Shown here: piece after piece, positions 11,701 to 23,501 of the stretch
Layout of the letters: every line of letters starts with the position of its first letter
Numbering within the stretch: the stretch's first letter is position 1
Origin: Monosporascus cannonballus
Taxonomy: Eukaryota; Ascomycota; Sordariomycetes; Xylariales
Assembly: GCA_004154925.1 (NCBI GenBank)
Contig: QJNS01000001.1
Location: forward strand, 682,001 to 746,000
Direction of reading: 5' to 3'
DNA length: 64,000 bases
Position numbers and translations under genes: made by a program
The notes under the pieces: model-generated
Database searches by the model: none
What the model was told of the DNA's origin: nothing
Seen by the model: only the letters and a program-made list of their open reading frames with translations

Positions 11701-14700
11701 ACCGCCATGAAAACGCAGGAGGTGGTCATAGATGGCCTGGTCGAAGTTGCGCAGTTTAGAAAATATCTGCTCAAGGTTGCCAATATCGCAACGACGTCAC
11801 CGAATCCGCACAGGCGGTTGGATTGGGGTGTTAGTTACAAATACCCGTGTAAACCCTATCGGCCGCCTTCGGAGGGGCATGCTGGTAGCTCAGTATCGCT
11901 AAGTGACAGAGATGGTGGCATCTTGCAGAGATGGAGCAACAGGGCGCAATGGGATGGGGCGACCAATGAAATCTTAGTCCCTTGGTCCATTTGAGTTGTT
12001 ACAAAGCTCCAAAACACATGCAGCGCCCATCGATGTTGCGAGAGCCGAATAGCCCACGAGGAGGATGGAGCATCCAGTGGATACTGCTGCAGGAAGATGG
12101 AGTTCACTGTTTGGGGACAACAGATATCACAACGCTTGAATGGCAACTGGGCGAGGAACCGCCCAGATTCCCCACTAGAAATCGCTTATTGTAGGCTTCG
12201 AATCCCGTGGTCACCAAAATTCAACCCCGCGACGGTGATAACGCGATAATGAGATATGGCAGTCTCGGCACGAAGCTAGTTTTGATCGAGATGGTTGTCG
12301 GCTAGGGTGCAGCACGAGACCTACTTTATCCTACGTGCCTCGCCTTAGCAGTGCCGAATGAGGGGGACCTGGATTATTGGGGATCTGATGGGAGGAGACG
12401 GTGTTATATACCAAGGTAAAGCAGGCCGAGTGTCAGATAATACATGTAGTAACTGACAGAGTACTTTGCAGATAGTGTCCAAGCGGCGGATCTCCGGTAA
12501 AAACCCAGATAGAACCCTCTGGAGAAACGACTTTTATTTTTCTACTAGCACGGGAGAACGGGAGCAGCCATTGAACCGACGGGAGCAAAGCTAAGCCCGC
12601 GCCGTACCGGAGCGACGGCTGGGTAAAATATTCTACGGCGGGGAAGAATGGCAGCATTCTATTACGGAGCTCGTAGCGTAGGCAACCGAATTCTTCTTCG
12701 TGTGTCTAGTAGCGCGAACGTCGACTAGCGCAAATCAGAAAACCGGTCCACAGCCCACGTGCTAACAAGCATGCAGCCGCTCGACTCATCCCTCGGCAAG
12801 GCCGGGCGGTCCTACTTCTTAATGGCAGGGCTGCTGCCCTTCAGGCTCGGCGTGGATACCGAGAGCGTAGGCGATGAGGCAGCCGAAACGCCTGAGGGCT
12901 GGAAAAGATAAGGAAGAATACAGAAGAAAAAGCAGGGGAAAATAGAGGTTCAACCACGGCCACCTCTCGGCTGTCCGAAGAAAAAGTTTCGTGCTACGTA
13001 ACATCTTACCCTCCGGACGCAGGTCGCATCTGAGCCTCGATAGGCGTCCGTCGTTTCCATTCGTCAACGGCCCTCTTGCAATGAATATCCGAATATTCGG
13101 AGTCTGGTATGGTTGATCGACTGGGATCCTCTCACTGCATGCAGATTGGGGAGCTACCTATCCCCGTCGTATGTGACTCAGGAACACCTGGCTTTCCAAT
13201 GACGCCCTCTCTCCTGTTTATGGCTTGCCGCCAACACATGTATTGCACATCCATGCACTAAGGAGTACGCATTTAGAGGCCTGGAAGCTGAGTCGGAGCT
13301 GACCTCGTCTCAACCACTGCAGCATCATTATTACGCACGCACTGCTTAGACTGTCTGCTTCATTGTCGCCTGCACACATAGCACAGCTCTAATACGTCCA
13401 TACTTACCTACCAATAGGTACCTAGGTACGTGTAAATATGTGCACAGCCGCCATCAAGGGGAATTCAATGCATGCCAATCGTTGCCACCGGGCCGGGTGG
13501 TTACTCCGTTTAGGCGCTTACCTGTACATGTACGTACTATGTATATAGCTCTGGTTATCCGGATTCCGTGGTGGTGCCAGTGCTCAGGTACCTTATGGTT
13601 CGCGTGGGCAGAGGTACCCAGTAACCTTCAAGCGCTGATTGGCGAATTTAGCGATCTGAAACGACACATCAAATTTCTCGAGATACAGCAATGCGTCGTC
13701 CCTTTTGTGGAGTACCTGGAGTCGATCATCAGCAATGCAATGCGCATTAATATCGTCAGATTACGCAGGAAAATCATTTTGAGTTGCACAACTTATCCGC
13801 CATACGACTTCTCGAGGCTGAGCATTTTAGACTCGTATCAAGCCCGTAGCACGACGCCAGCAAGGTCCTCTTTTTGAGAGGGGCAGGGATATGCCGCGAC
13901 TCTCTGAGTAGATGAACTGGTCCTCCGAGATGAGGAAAGCACTGGCTGTCCAATAGCCAAGATGACGTGACATGATATTCATACATAATATCACATTCTT
14001 GGCTTGCTCCTCTAGTTGAGGGGCTGGGGCTCTGTCTGACACTTGGTGACATCAGGGCTCACTCTTCCAGCACAACTTTCCTCGCTTGATAAGTCTACCA
14101 CATCGCCTCTACACATCCCATGTGAGCGGCAGGGTCCGTTCCGTCAGCCTCACTCAAAGTGACTTCCTCCTATTCATTCTCACTTTTTTTAGTCCCCTTA
14201 CCCTTTCTACTTCTCCGCTCCTACATAGGTCTCCTTGGGGTTCGACAACTCCCCCATATATGTGGAACTACACTGGCCGAAGGCTGAAGAGAGGCCCCCG
14301 CGGCAACCCCTCCTTCTGTGATGTTCGCATACATAGCCTTCTCTATGTATGGAAACATGTATAATTATACTCGCGTTATACATACGTTAGAGTAATTCCG
14401 CATGTAGTTCCGAGCTCCCTAAAAGATCTCGGCGGGCGTTATCCCAAAATGTTGCATGGTATTGCATCTGCATTCTGCGGGACCACTCCATTGATGACCT
14501 GAGAATAGTAGATTTATCACTTTCGTCAGACCAAATCCCCCGAGCGTCCTGGGCCCTCGTGACCCTATCCCTGTCAGAACGCACACCGCTGCAAGGTTTA
14601 GCTAGTCGTACCTCCTATACTTTTTCGAGACTGGGCTCTCTTGATCCTTACCCCATTTGTCCCTTTTTCGTCGGTATTATTTTCGATGTTTATTTTTTGT

Positions 14701-15096
14701 CTTTGTGCCAGGCTCCATCCTGGATCCTGGATGATCGACGCCTTATCCTTATACTTCGACCCCCTGTCAAGGCTCGTCCCGCCGCCCATATAAGGTCGGC
14801 TTTGCCGTCCAACGTCCATTTGTAGGTTCACCATCGGCTTCAGAATTGCGCTCGGGTAAAGGCTCAACAAGACTTTAAAACTATATCTTTCTTGCTTTTC
14901 CCTCCGCTCCCAAACCTCCATTATCTGGAAATCGTCACTCAGAGTCTCCTTACAACGCCAACCCCCCAGTTATTGCACCTCTACTTGGGTTCACGAGGAT
15001 ATATGACAGACTCTTTAGAGGCATTGCGATTCCCAGCTTAAATATACTAGTCGTTAACCTGACGAAACAAAAAGATATACCCCCAACACCGTCACA
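8745..15096. other. Gene-free stretch, 6.3 kb
   Basis: No gene recognised on either strand. The longest frame (13440-13877 +, 145 codons) has no familiar domain, an uneven composition and no convincing splice neighbours. A TACCTAGGTA palindrome lies at 13419-13428. Between about 14,130 and 15,060 the plus strand is strongly pyrimidine-rich, as in fungal promoters and 5' leaders; it leads up to the small ORF at 15097. Confidence 0.5.
13419..13428. repeat. TACCTAGGTA palindrome
   Basis: Second perfect copy, set in a patch of related TACCTA/TAGGTA half-sites (about 13,400-13,430). Confidence 0.6.
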
Positions 15097-15261
15097 ATGT
15101 GCGTCAAGGAGCATCAACCTCTCGTCAACTCGTGCTGCACATTCTGCTGCAAGGCGATCGACTTTGGAACGCATGACTACTGCGGATCTAACTACGCCTG
15201 CCCGCGGTGTCCCTCCTAGTCGGACCATAGCTGCAAATGCAAGCCACACGGGCAGCTCTAG
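15097..15261 (+). CDS. Tiny Cys-rich ORF (40 codons), open frame resumes after TAG
   Basis: The ATG lies in a good fungal start context (GTCACAATG) after a pyrimidine-rich leader. The frame encodes 40 residues with eight Cys arranged in close pairs (SCCTFCCK, then CPRCPS) and stops at TAG 15217-15219. Directly after this stop the same frame continues for 13 codons with another CxC (SCKCKP) and stops at 15259-15261. The Cys pattern on both sides of the TAG suggests one small Cys-rich or zinc-binding polypeptide with a nonsense change, or the first exon of a longer gene whose other exons I cannot find. No signal peptide is present. It may also be a chance ORF; length alone is not evidence. Confidence 0.35.
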
Positions 15262-16390
15262 AACACCGTCTGGGCTGAGGTCACCGTGTCACCGTCCAAG
15301 ACAAGAAATTTTTCTCAGGCCCCTGTAACGACCTATCACAACGTTGCAAGGTAGCATTTGGTTACTTTGGACCCCGGCTCTTCGGCAGGTCCCCCCACCA
15401 GCTCCGAGAGGGAGAGTAAAAATTCAAAATCAAAAATGACTTGCTCCAATAGCCTTTCTTCGGCTTTCTGACCGCCACCTGTAAGGCTGATCGGGCGGTG
15501 CCTGGAGAAAGAAGGGACCGCGCCGGATACCGTGCCTGATGCCTATCCTGCTGGGAGCCGTGGCGCACGCTGCTGCGACTTTCATGCAGTGCAACGGGAC
15601 CATCCCGACTGGGATACTAGGGCATTCGTTTCGGGACTACAATTACCGCACCACTCGTTACCTCCGTCTTCTGGCGAATTGCTCACGTTCGCTTTTTTGG
15701 GGGCTTGCTTTGGGCGCTGGACTGCGGGCAGCACTGGGTGGTATTTGAATGGGGTCCATGTGGCGCTATTTTTCTTTCCCCTGGACACCAATGGTATGGT
15801 ATCGTACACGGGATGTTTTCCTTAGCATCTCTCCTAGGACTCCTTGTCCTCACTCGTTTCGCACTTCATGGCATCTTCGGGTCGCTTGTTACCGGTGCCT
15901 ACTCAACTCGCTCTCTGGCCGTGGGCATGGGATGCGACGATCTATAGAAGCAATGCTACCGACAGGGCCAACGGGGGGAACTTGCTGGATTGGGGGACTC
16001 TCTGATTTTACGGAGTGGACTGGAATGGCGGCGTTGTGTGCGTTGGGAGGAATTGATACCATTGGCTTTCGTTGCATGGAAGGGATCATCGTAGTATCGG
16101 ATTGTCTAAAATTTCTATATGTATGTCATCTTGCTCAATGGGACCGACGGGGGTTGCCCCGTCCGCAATTACTATCATCTCCCGGCCTAGCGCCCGCTTA
16201 CCGCAGCAAAAGGTGCAATGAGACATCATAAATGATACCACATAAACTCCCGGGACCCATCCACGAGCTCTTATTCGCGGAACCGGGGAAAAACCACGGC
16301 GTGGAACCGGCCAAAAACGACAAGGCCACCCTTTTTTGATTTATTTCTGGCACATAGACGCAGGCTACAGTGGGTGGTTCGACAGACTGA
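15262..16390. other. No confident gene
   Basis: Several overlapping plus-strand frames of 70-160 codons lie at 15,530-16,231. None shows a domain, they disagree about which frame is coding, and no splice pattern links them to the exon at 16391. I see nothing else. Confidence 0.4.
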
Positions 16391-16609
16391 TCGTGCGTCG
16401 CATTCGGAGCAAATCACGAGGTTCTCAAAGCGGCTTCTCATCACCGTAGGAGGGGCTGCGCAGACCAGACCAAGGCCGGGCAACGTCAGGGTCCGGACAA
16501 GTACGCCCCCTGGCCTGCCACAAATGGTTTTGCCAAGGATCTCTACGACGTTGATCCTTTCTGGCCCTACCGCGAGTACGAGTTCTCGGGTAGTCCACCG
16601 GACAGGTAG
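16391..16609 (+). CDS. Probable terminal exon of an unknown gene (partial)
   Basis: This frame is open from 16391 (after a TGA at 16388) to the TAG at 16607-16609 but has no ATG, so it can only be an internal or last exon. Its final ~45 residues have the texture of a conserved globular tail: KYAPWPATNGFAKDLYDVD followed by PFWPYREYEFSGSP, dense in Trp, Pro, Tyr and Asp and unlike the chance frames around it. Possible acceptors are CCGTAG just before 16451 and GCGCAG before 16466. I could not find an upstream exon in the preceding 1.5 kb, so the gene may be truncated here. Function not recognised. Confidence 0.4.
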   Translation, partial: SCVAFGANHEVLKAASHHRRRGCADQTKAGQRQGPDKYAPWPATNGFAKDLYDVDPFWPYREYEFSGSPPDR

Positions 16610-19600
16610 CAGCGGCTGAACCCGGGGGCACAGGTACAGGCACGGAAAAGGAAAAGAGGACGCAATGGCTTACCGAACGACTGCGAGGCTACATGAAGAA
16701 GAATCGCCACACACCCACCCCAAGATGTCTCGTCCTCCCGGCGCCCTGTCTGTCTGCACGCCCGCATCCATCGCCCCGTCCCACTTCCTCCCAGGTTGCG
16801 GGCTGCAGGGTGGTGGAGTGGAGCGGGGGGTGTGGCCCGACGGAGGAAGATACGTAGGCAAGAGCTTACGGCCCTACACAGCTATGTATGTAACTATGTA
16901 GGTAAAGGAGAGCAGGGGGGCGTCTGCGGAGCGAGCGCCCAGGCACCGCGCCGCAACCCGCCGCATCGGGCGCCGCGCAGCAGATCAGCGCATGAAAGCG
17001 GACCCCACAAAACGAAAACAATGCAACGGTACCGGGGGGAGGATTTCGAGCTTACCCCTCGGCTCGATTCGTCTTTTGTGTTAGGGTAAAGTTAAAAGAG
17101 AAGTAATAAACGGCAGGCTGTCGAGAAGATGCGTGTGTGTGTTCATCGTTGAAGCCAAGGTAAAGAGAAAGGCCCCTAAATGGTGTCAGGTATAAGGCAA
17201 TGTACGATGCTGAGGTTTGAACTAAGCTAACCCTAGCACAAACCTACATATATACCTTGGTATATATCTTACCACCTTGTTTTAGCCCGGAAGATAGGCA
17301 GGCAGTGTACTGTATAATGCGCCTGGAGGAATGCGTGCATTCTCTAGTGGCTGGGGGCTGTTTCGCAGAACGCAGATGGATGACGTGCTGTCGAGTGGAC
17401 GGAGCGGACATACAGAACAATTCGCGTGGCGCCGCAACGGACGAGTCGCATTTGCGTAGCTGCAGCTGCCGTCATTATCGCAACAACAGCAACGCGCACT
17501 GCCCGGATACGTCAGCCGATGATCGAGAACTCCGGACGAGATAACCATTATGGTCTTACATAAGTCCAACCATTGGGGCCTGGTCCTCACAAAGCAGCCG
17601 CATACGTTTCCCTTGCTCAGGATACCTTGCGCTGCGCATCCCCACCGCCGTCGAATCGGAGGACCTCTTGGGTCTCCTGACCCTGCATTTTAAGAATACA
17701 TTCCCAATACGTACGTACGCCAACCACCAAGAGATCGTCCTTGCAGGATTCTCTCGTTATCTCACGCGGTGCGGCCTCTACTGTGCGAAGGGGGGTATGG
17801 ACTGAGTCCATCGCTCTATATTAAGAATTCAGCTCGCCAAGGGGGGCCCTCACGAGCTAGAGACCATCGTGCATGCTGCGAGCGCACCGTATAGGCAATG
17901 AGGATTCGCTGGTCCGTGCTCTCTCTCTCTGACTCGCGCGCGCTCCCTCCATACCATCGCAGGCAGACAGACGGTATCTCCGGTACCCTCCGCAACCTCC
18001 GTCGTAGCGGGGGGGCATAATCGATGCTGCAGCTCTGCCTTACATGTATCCGCATCTGTGTCAACCCCGCCGGCTGGCCTGTACAGGTACGTATGCGCGT
18101 TGTTATGTACGATCATACGTAGAAGCCAGCAGCACGAGCATCTGCGCAGATATCGATCTAGAGCATGTGAAAGGAGCCGGCCAGCTTTAGCTGCGCCCTT
18201 GTCGTGCAACGACACCCTTATGCACACGGAACGATGATCATCGTTCGTGCGGAGGAGGGGAGGAGGAAAAGGGGCGCGTGCGCCACTTTTCCGCCCAAGG
18301 GAACAACGGAAGAGGGCGCGCGCCGAGGCATCCCCGCCGAGGCACCCTCGGCTATCTACAGTGTATCGATGGTTACCTTACATCCTCCTCCCTGTCCGGG
18401 GTAGCGGACGGAGCTATTGATATATTATGCTAGGTACTCCACGCCATACCCATGCGTGCCTGTCTCAACCGACGTGGGCCTGCAGGCTGAACTCCATGGG
18501 GTGATGGCGGCAGCGGCGGCGGGCTAGAGCTAGGAACCAGTTCGGCCGAGTTATTAGCCATCGAGGTCATGCTCTCGGTAAACGCTCGCAACGTACTCCT
18601 GAGCGTAGTAGTAATGATGGGGCCCTCAGCGACAAGGGCAGCAGCAATTGACACATGCCGGGAGGAGGCACAGTTACGCTACCGTTGAACGACAGTCGTA
18701 GTAGCTAGCTCGTGCCGGTTCCCGAAGTCCGTGCTGATTGGCCACTCCGGGACAGGACGTGCGTGCAGGCAGGCATGGATGAGCTGAGGAGGAAAGTTGC
18801 ACTTTTTTTTTCTCCGAGATCGAAGACCTGACAAGGCGGGAAAGGGCTGGCCGCAAGAGGGCTATCGCGCTACGAGCGGCAATCGGGGAGGGACGGACCT
18901 GGGATGTCCGATCACCAGTTTCCTACCCAGCTACTTATCCCCGGCTCCCTAGGTACGAAACGAAGCTACACAGGGAAGCCTTGGGGACGTACAAGACAAT
19001 AAAATAGGCACGGGAATGACACGGGGCGCGGGGAGCTTGCGTGGAGCCCCTAAGATGAAGATCTGTTTCTTTCAACCACTGAGGTGCTTGCCCTAAACGG
19101 AAACGGCGGGAAAAAAAAAGGGCTCCTGCGCTTATGGCGCGAAAAGACGATAACCTGGTGGGACAGCAAGTGGGATTTGCACCGGCATCATCGAGCTGGG
19201 GAAAGTAGGAGAAGAACATGGGGGCCCTACAATATTAGCTATTTAGCTTCCTTCAATCCCTGTCTTCCTCACCGGCCTCGACCAAATGTCAGGGGTTAAG
19301 GTTCCTACATAGGTATGTGGCCACTTCACCCCGTCACGCTTATATACCTACCGACGTCGTAACCGTATTGGAGATGAGACGGTCGTGTGTCTCTTGCCGG
19401 GTTTTCTCGCGTCGTTGCCTTATACCGCCGCTCTATGCATGCACGTCGACGCTGGGGGCGGGGGACGGGAATCATCTGAGAGGCCATACATACATACGTT
19501 CATTATCTATTCTAGGCATGGGGCAGGCACAAGGCTGGGGTTTGCTGGCGGGGTCCTGGCTCGCGCTCTTTGTTCATTCGGAAAGCGGGCTCGCGCCGGC

Positions 19601-20399
19601 CCCAGACAGGGGGTTGTTATGCACCGCTCTTGGCAAGCCATTCCGACAACCCAGCGGGCCGGACGAGAAAAACGATTGTGCCTGGCGACTCTGGGCGCGG
19701 ACGAAGTACCAATGACCGCAGCCAGCGATTGATAAGCTCGCCTCGCTTAGTACGTATGTGGGAACCCCCATGCATATCGCATGATTTCGCTGTCGCCAAA
19801 AGTGCACGTGGTGACTTTCGTTACCTGGGTCAACGCGGTACATACCTACATCCATGAGTCAACCCGGGATGTAAAATATATCACAGCCGTTGTCGCTGTG
19901 GCTAGGTTGAAATCAGAACATATCACTATGTGCGTAAGTAAGGTATATTATGACAATGCCGCTATCATCGCCAGACTATTGCCCTTTTCAGAAGCCCGCC
20001 CAGAAAATTGACGGCGCCGAACTATTGCCTCGCCTAAAAGGGTATCGTTTCAAAACGCCATATACCGTACATCGCGGAAGGACTCCGAGGAGAATAAGTA
20101 AGCAACGCCAGAAAGCGTAATGAACCACCCGGAGAACTAATTCCGAGCGTTTCGTTTAGAAACGGCTGAGCCCAGGTGGTCACAGACCTAGCAACTTCAG
20201 CCTTTTCGAAGCAGTCCTTTTGACTAACCAGCAAAGGTATGGTATCGACCTGATCACCAGAACCGAGATGGAACCTTAGGTAAACACAACATAATCCATC
20301 GGTGGCGCCTTCATTTCGGCAGGGCTATGTAACCAACCCCGCAGGCGGTGCGGGCCTGGTGACAAAATATCAACATCGCCCGAAAGTAAACCCCGGACC
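16610..20399. other. Gene-free stretch, 3.8 kb
   Basis: No gene recognised. Both strands carry many overlapping frames under 135 codons. Short simple-sequence motifs are scattered through it: GTACGTACG at about 17,709, a CT/GC-rich patch near 17,925-17,945, and TACATACATACG near 19,490. The region is somewhat GC-rich between 16.7 and 19.7 kb, as in long intergenic regions. Confidence 0.45.
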
Positions 20400-22386
20400 T
20401 CAGTAGAGCGTGAGGAAGACGGCGCTAATGGACGACTTGTCATATTTCACGTATTTGCCCCGGCCCTTGTCAACTTCGTGGTACCGGTCCCAGAAGCGAT
20501 TGTAGAGGGGCTCGAGCATCTGCTGCATGTCCCTCGCGAACATCTGCCGAACTTCCGTTTCCATGTTATATGTCTTGTGTCTCGCGACAAGCTCATCGAA
20601 GCTGGCATTGAAGGTTTGGAACTTGTTTTTGATGCTCTCCTTATCCTTGCTGTTGAGGCCCTTGACAATGGAGACAGACTCGGATGAGCCGGATGGGGGC
20701 CTCTGCGTCCGGTTCGTGTGGATCACATCAAATAAGTGAACCGAGACATCTTTACAGGCCTCGGAATAGAAGGCCTTCGCTTTCTTGAGCCAACCATCCA
20801 ACCCGCTAAGCCTACCCTCTAGGAGGGGCTTCAGGTCGGAATCTTGAATCATGCGTTCGATGATGGTGACGTTGTTGGCAAGGAAGACCCCCAATACCGA
20901 TTTGCCTTTTAGAAGTGTCCTCGCTTTTTGATCAAGTGACAACATCAATGCATCTATGGTGTCGATGCAGTAGTGCGCGAAGATCTCTTTCCCGTCCGCG
21001 CCAATGTCGAACGATGCTAGGCTGGGAATTGCATCCATATTGCCACTCGCGCTCGCTCCCGATTTCCAGCCGCCGTCGCCAAGAGAGACCATGATACTCG
21101 AGATGGGGCGTAGGAACTCTACCATGGTTTGCAAGCGCTTCACGGTCTCGGAGACTACAGGTAAGGCTCCGCCATCTGATGGTAAAGCTTGGATACCTCC
21201 CACTTTCCGTTTAGTATCCTCGAGGAGCTCACCGAGCGATGATTTGGCCGTCTCGCGTACGGGTTTCAGTGCAGCCCCCAACGTAGCCTTGAGCTCCCCG
21301 GTCCGCGCCTCCAAGTTGTTTGATAGGCTGGATATGATTTCCGTTATCTCATAGGCGAGGTAGCAATCGGTGCTCAAGTTGGCCTTGATGTGGTTATTGA
21401 GCTCTCGAATAGTTCGCGCCATTTCGGCTAAGGGGGCCTGACAGGTCGTCTGAAATACTGGTCCCCAATCTTGACGCATGAAGATGCTGCATATATTCTC
21501 GTGCTCGGCCAAAAATATGCCCTCCATAGCCCGCGCGTACATGCCCATGCCGTTGGTCCCTGCCCGATAGACCGCGTCCGGACTCTTCTTCTTAGCCGTA
21601 TTGACACTAGCATAGGCCAAGTTCACCAAGGTTTGTGATAGATACGGCCCTCGAACCTCAGCATAGATCTTGATAAGTGGGTTCTCTGCCGAAGAGTTGC
21701 CCGAAACGTATGAATTCATCAGCGCCAGCTGGCTGATGCTGCTTGGTGATATGGGAGGGAAGGGTGTATTTTTCGTGATGAAGTTTAGAGGCTCAACGGA
21801 CCGGGGCGTCTCTGCGCGGAGCATTTTGTCAAACGAGTTCTCGAGCTGTGTGTTTCCCAAAACAATCAGGCGCTGGAGGTCAGCCATGGTCTGTTGATTC
21901 GCACGCAGATTCGAGGCCTTCATGTCTCCTAAGGCCTTATTCAAGCGCTTTATCGAGTTCAGGTAATTGGATAAGCCAGCCTTCTCGGGTCCCTGGCGTA
22001 TAATGGCCTCTTCATCATTCTTCGAGTCTGCCGGCTGCCGAATCCTCTCGATCGCTGCGAGAACCGAGTCAATATCTGCGGGAAAGAAACCGATTAGCAA
22101 CAGCCGCTGCAATTTGCTCTCTCCACGCAGAGCAAATCGACAAAACAGTGGGTAGCCGGCTGCGGTACTTACTATTCCCCAACACTTGTAATCTCCTAGT
22201 CTCGCCACTGAGAGGACCAGACACGTCCCGCACGCTCTTCCCAGTGGCTTCCAATCTGCCAAGGCATGCCTGGATCTTCTTATTCAGTTGCGTCGTCTTC
22301 TCCAGCCGCGAGTTGAGAACGTCGACCTCAGCGCGAGCTTCTTCATCAGCGGCATGCCGACTGCCACCAGTCAGGCCGACAGCCAT
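20400..22386 (-). CDS. EXO70: Exocyst complex component EXO70, 629 aa
   Basis: Subunit of the exocyst, the eight-protein complex that tethers secretory vesicles to the plasma membrane at sites of polarised growth such as the hyphal tip. Gene model: complement(join(20400..22075, 22173..22386)). The single 97-nt intron has a GTAAGT donor and CAG acceptor and joins RLQVLGN to NIDSVLAAIERI. Residues 13-60 are a charged helical segment (EEARAEVDVLNSRLEKTTQL) typical of the Exo70 N-terminal coiled coil. The rest is the long all-helical Exo70 fold. The tail RYHEVDKGRGKYVKYDK is basic, matching the C-terminal surface through which Exo70 binds phosphoinositides and Rho3/Cdc42 in yeast. Length equals that of yeast Exo70 (about 623 aa), and no frameshift is seen. 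The upstream promoter contains the poly-G/N gap beginning about 290 bp from the start codon. Confidence 0.95.
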
Positions 22387-22676
22387 ATCGTCGATCGTAG
22401 CGTATTGCCAATGCGATTCGGGTGTGGCGCCTGGGGCAGCAGGAATTGGTAGACAGAGTTTACACTATTGAATAAAAGGAAAACGGGCGTGTCGCGATCG
22501 TCGCAGAGCAAGAGCGCACAGGTTAAAGTTAAGTTGTCGATGCGCGAGCACTGTAGATCCAATACGTAGGTTCAGAGGTGAATACACTACGTAGCATGTA
22601 GGATGGTATGTGGGAATGGCACGCATATAGAGGTGACCTGGGGAATGTGGTTGGGTTGAGGCTGGGGACGGGTTTT

Positions 22677-22790
22677 GGGGGGGGGGGGGGGGGCCGGGGG
22701 GTGGGGGCGGGGCCCCCCGGGGGGGGGGGGGGGGGCGGGGGGGGGGGGGGGGGCGNNNNNNNNNNGGGGGGGGCCAGTGGGGCTTGCTCT
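22677..22790. other. Poly-G tract with a 10-N assembly gap (Ns at 22756-22765)
   Basis: More than 80 of the known bases are G, interrupted only by short C groups, followed by ten N and seven or eight more G. The exact N count of ten suggests a placeholder of unknown size. Poly-G is the characteristic dark-cycle artefact of two-colour short-read chemistry, so the sequence around the gap should not be trusted. Confidence 0.85.
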
Positions 22791-23032
22791 CGGCTGATTC
22801 CGTCTCCACTAAATCGCCCGTTGGAGCCCAGGTCGGAAACCCCTATTGGAAAAGGAATGCCGCTACAACCCCCTAATCATACCGAGCAACCAGAACAAGG
22901 ACATTGGGTATTGATACTCGGATAGGGATATGGATGATAATTTTATTATAGATAAAAGAAGAACAATGACTATTCGAAACCCATTCCATCCGTTGGATTC
23001 CACGACTATACGGTTGTTAGGAAGTATATACT

Positions 23033-23042
23033 TACCTAGGTA
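23033..23042. repeat. TACCTAGGTA palindrome
   Basis: Third perfect copy, within CTTACCTAGGTAAG, a longer 14-bp palindrome, between EXO70 and the aminotransferase gene. Confidence 0.6.
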
Positions 23043-23501
23043 AGTACTTACTACATGTGTACCTGGTAATGGGTGGCTCAACCATTTTGGACAGCGCCTA
23101 CCAGGTTGCCGGGACAGCACCGATGCTGCACTATATCAATCTATTATCGTTAAGTTCCTAAATCACAAGGGGATCCCAAGCCTCTTGTTCATTGCATATT
23201 CTTGAGATATGACAACGGTACGAAGCCACATCCACTTTGATCGAATTGCAGACCAGTGAGGCCACGGATCAGCACGTCACCTTCCTGCTGGACGGTGCCT
23301 ATATGTAGTTATCTCTATCCTGCATATGAGGTATGCTCATGTTTTCATCGGGTGGCTGACGTGGTATAACTTCTTCTCGTGCCGCAGAGTCTACTTGATT
23401 TCAGGCTACCATCCGTCAATTTCGACCCGAGTGTGTTGGTTCTACTACTCCTCTATTTAATTACCACCTGCGCCTGTTCAGCCTCTCGCCATCACCCATC
23501 C

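Larger units (their letters stand above)
22387..23501. other. Intergenic between EXO70 and aminotransferase
   Basis: Contains the EXO70 promoter, the poly-G block with N gap (22677-22790) and a TACCTAGGTA palindrome at 23033-23042. No gene is seen, but part of the true sequence may be missing at the gap. Confidence 0.5.

Noticed and set aside
13440..13877. 145-codon ORF with a segment resembling a helical fungal N-terminal domain (LQALIGEFSDLKRHIKFLE)
   Set aside because: Only one short stretch is suggestive; flanking residues are not protein-like and no adjacent exon was found.
15532..16231. Plus-strand ORFs up to 160 codons as an upstream part of the 16391 exon
   Set aside because: Overlapping frames compete, none has a domain, and no donor/acceptor pair links them in phase to the exon.
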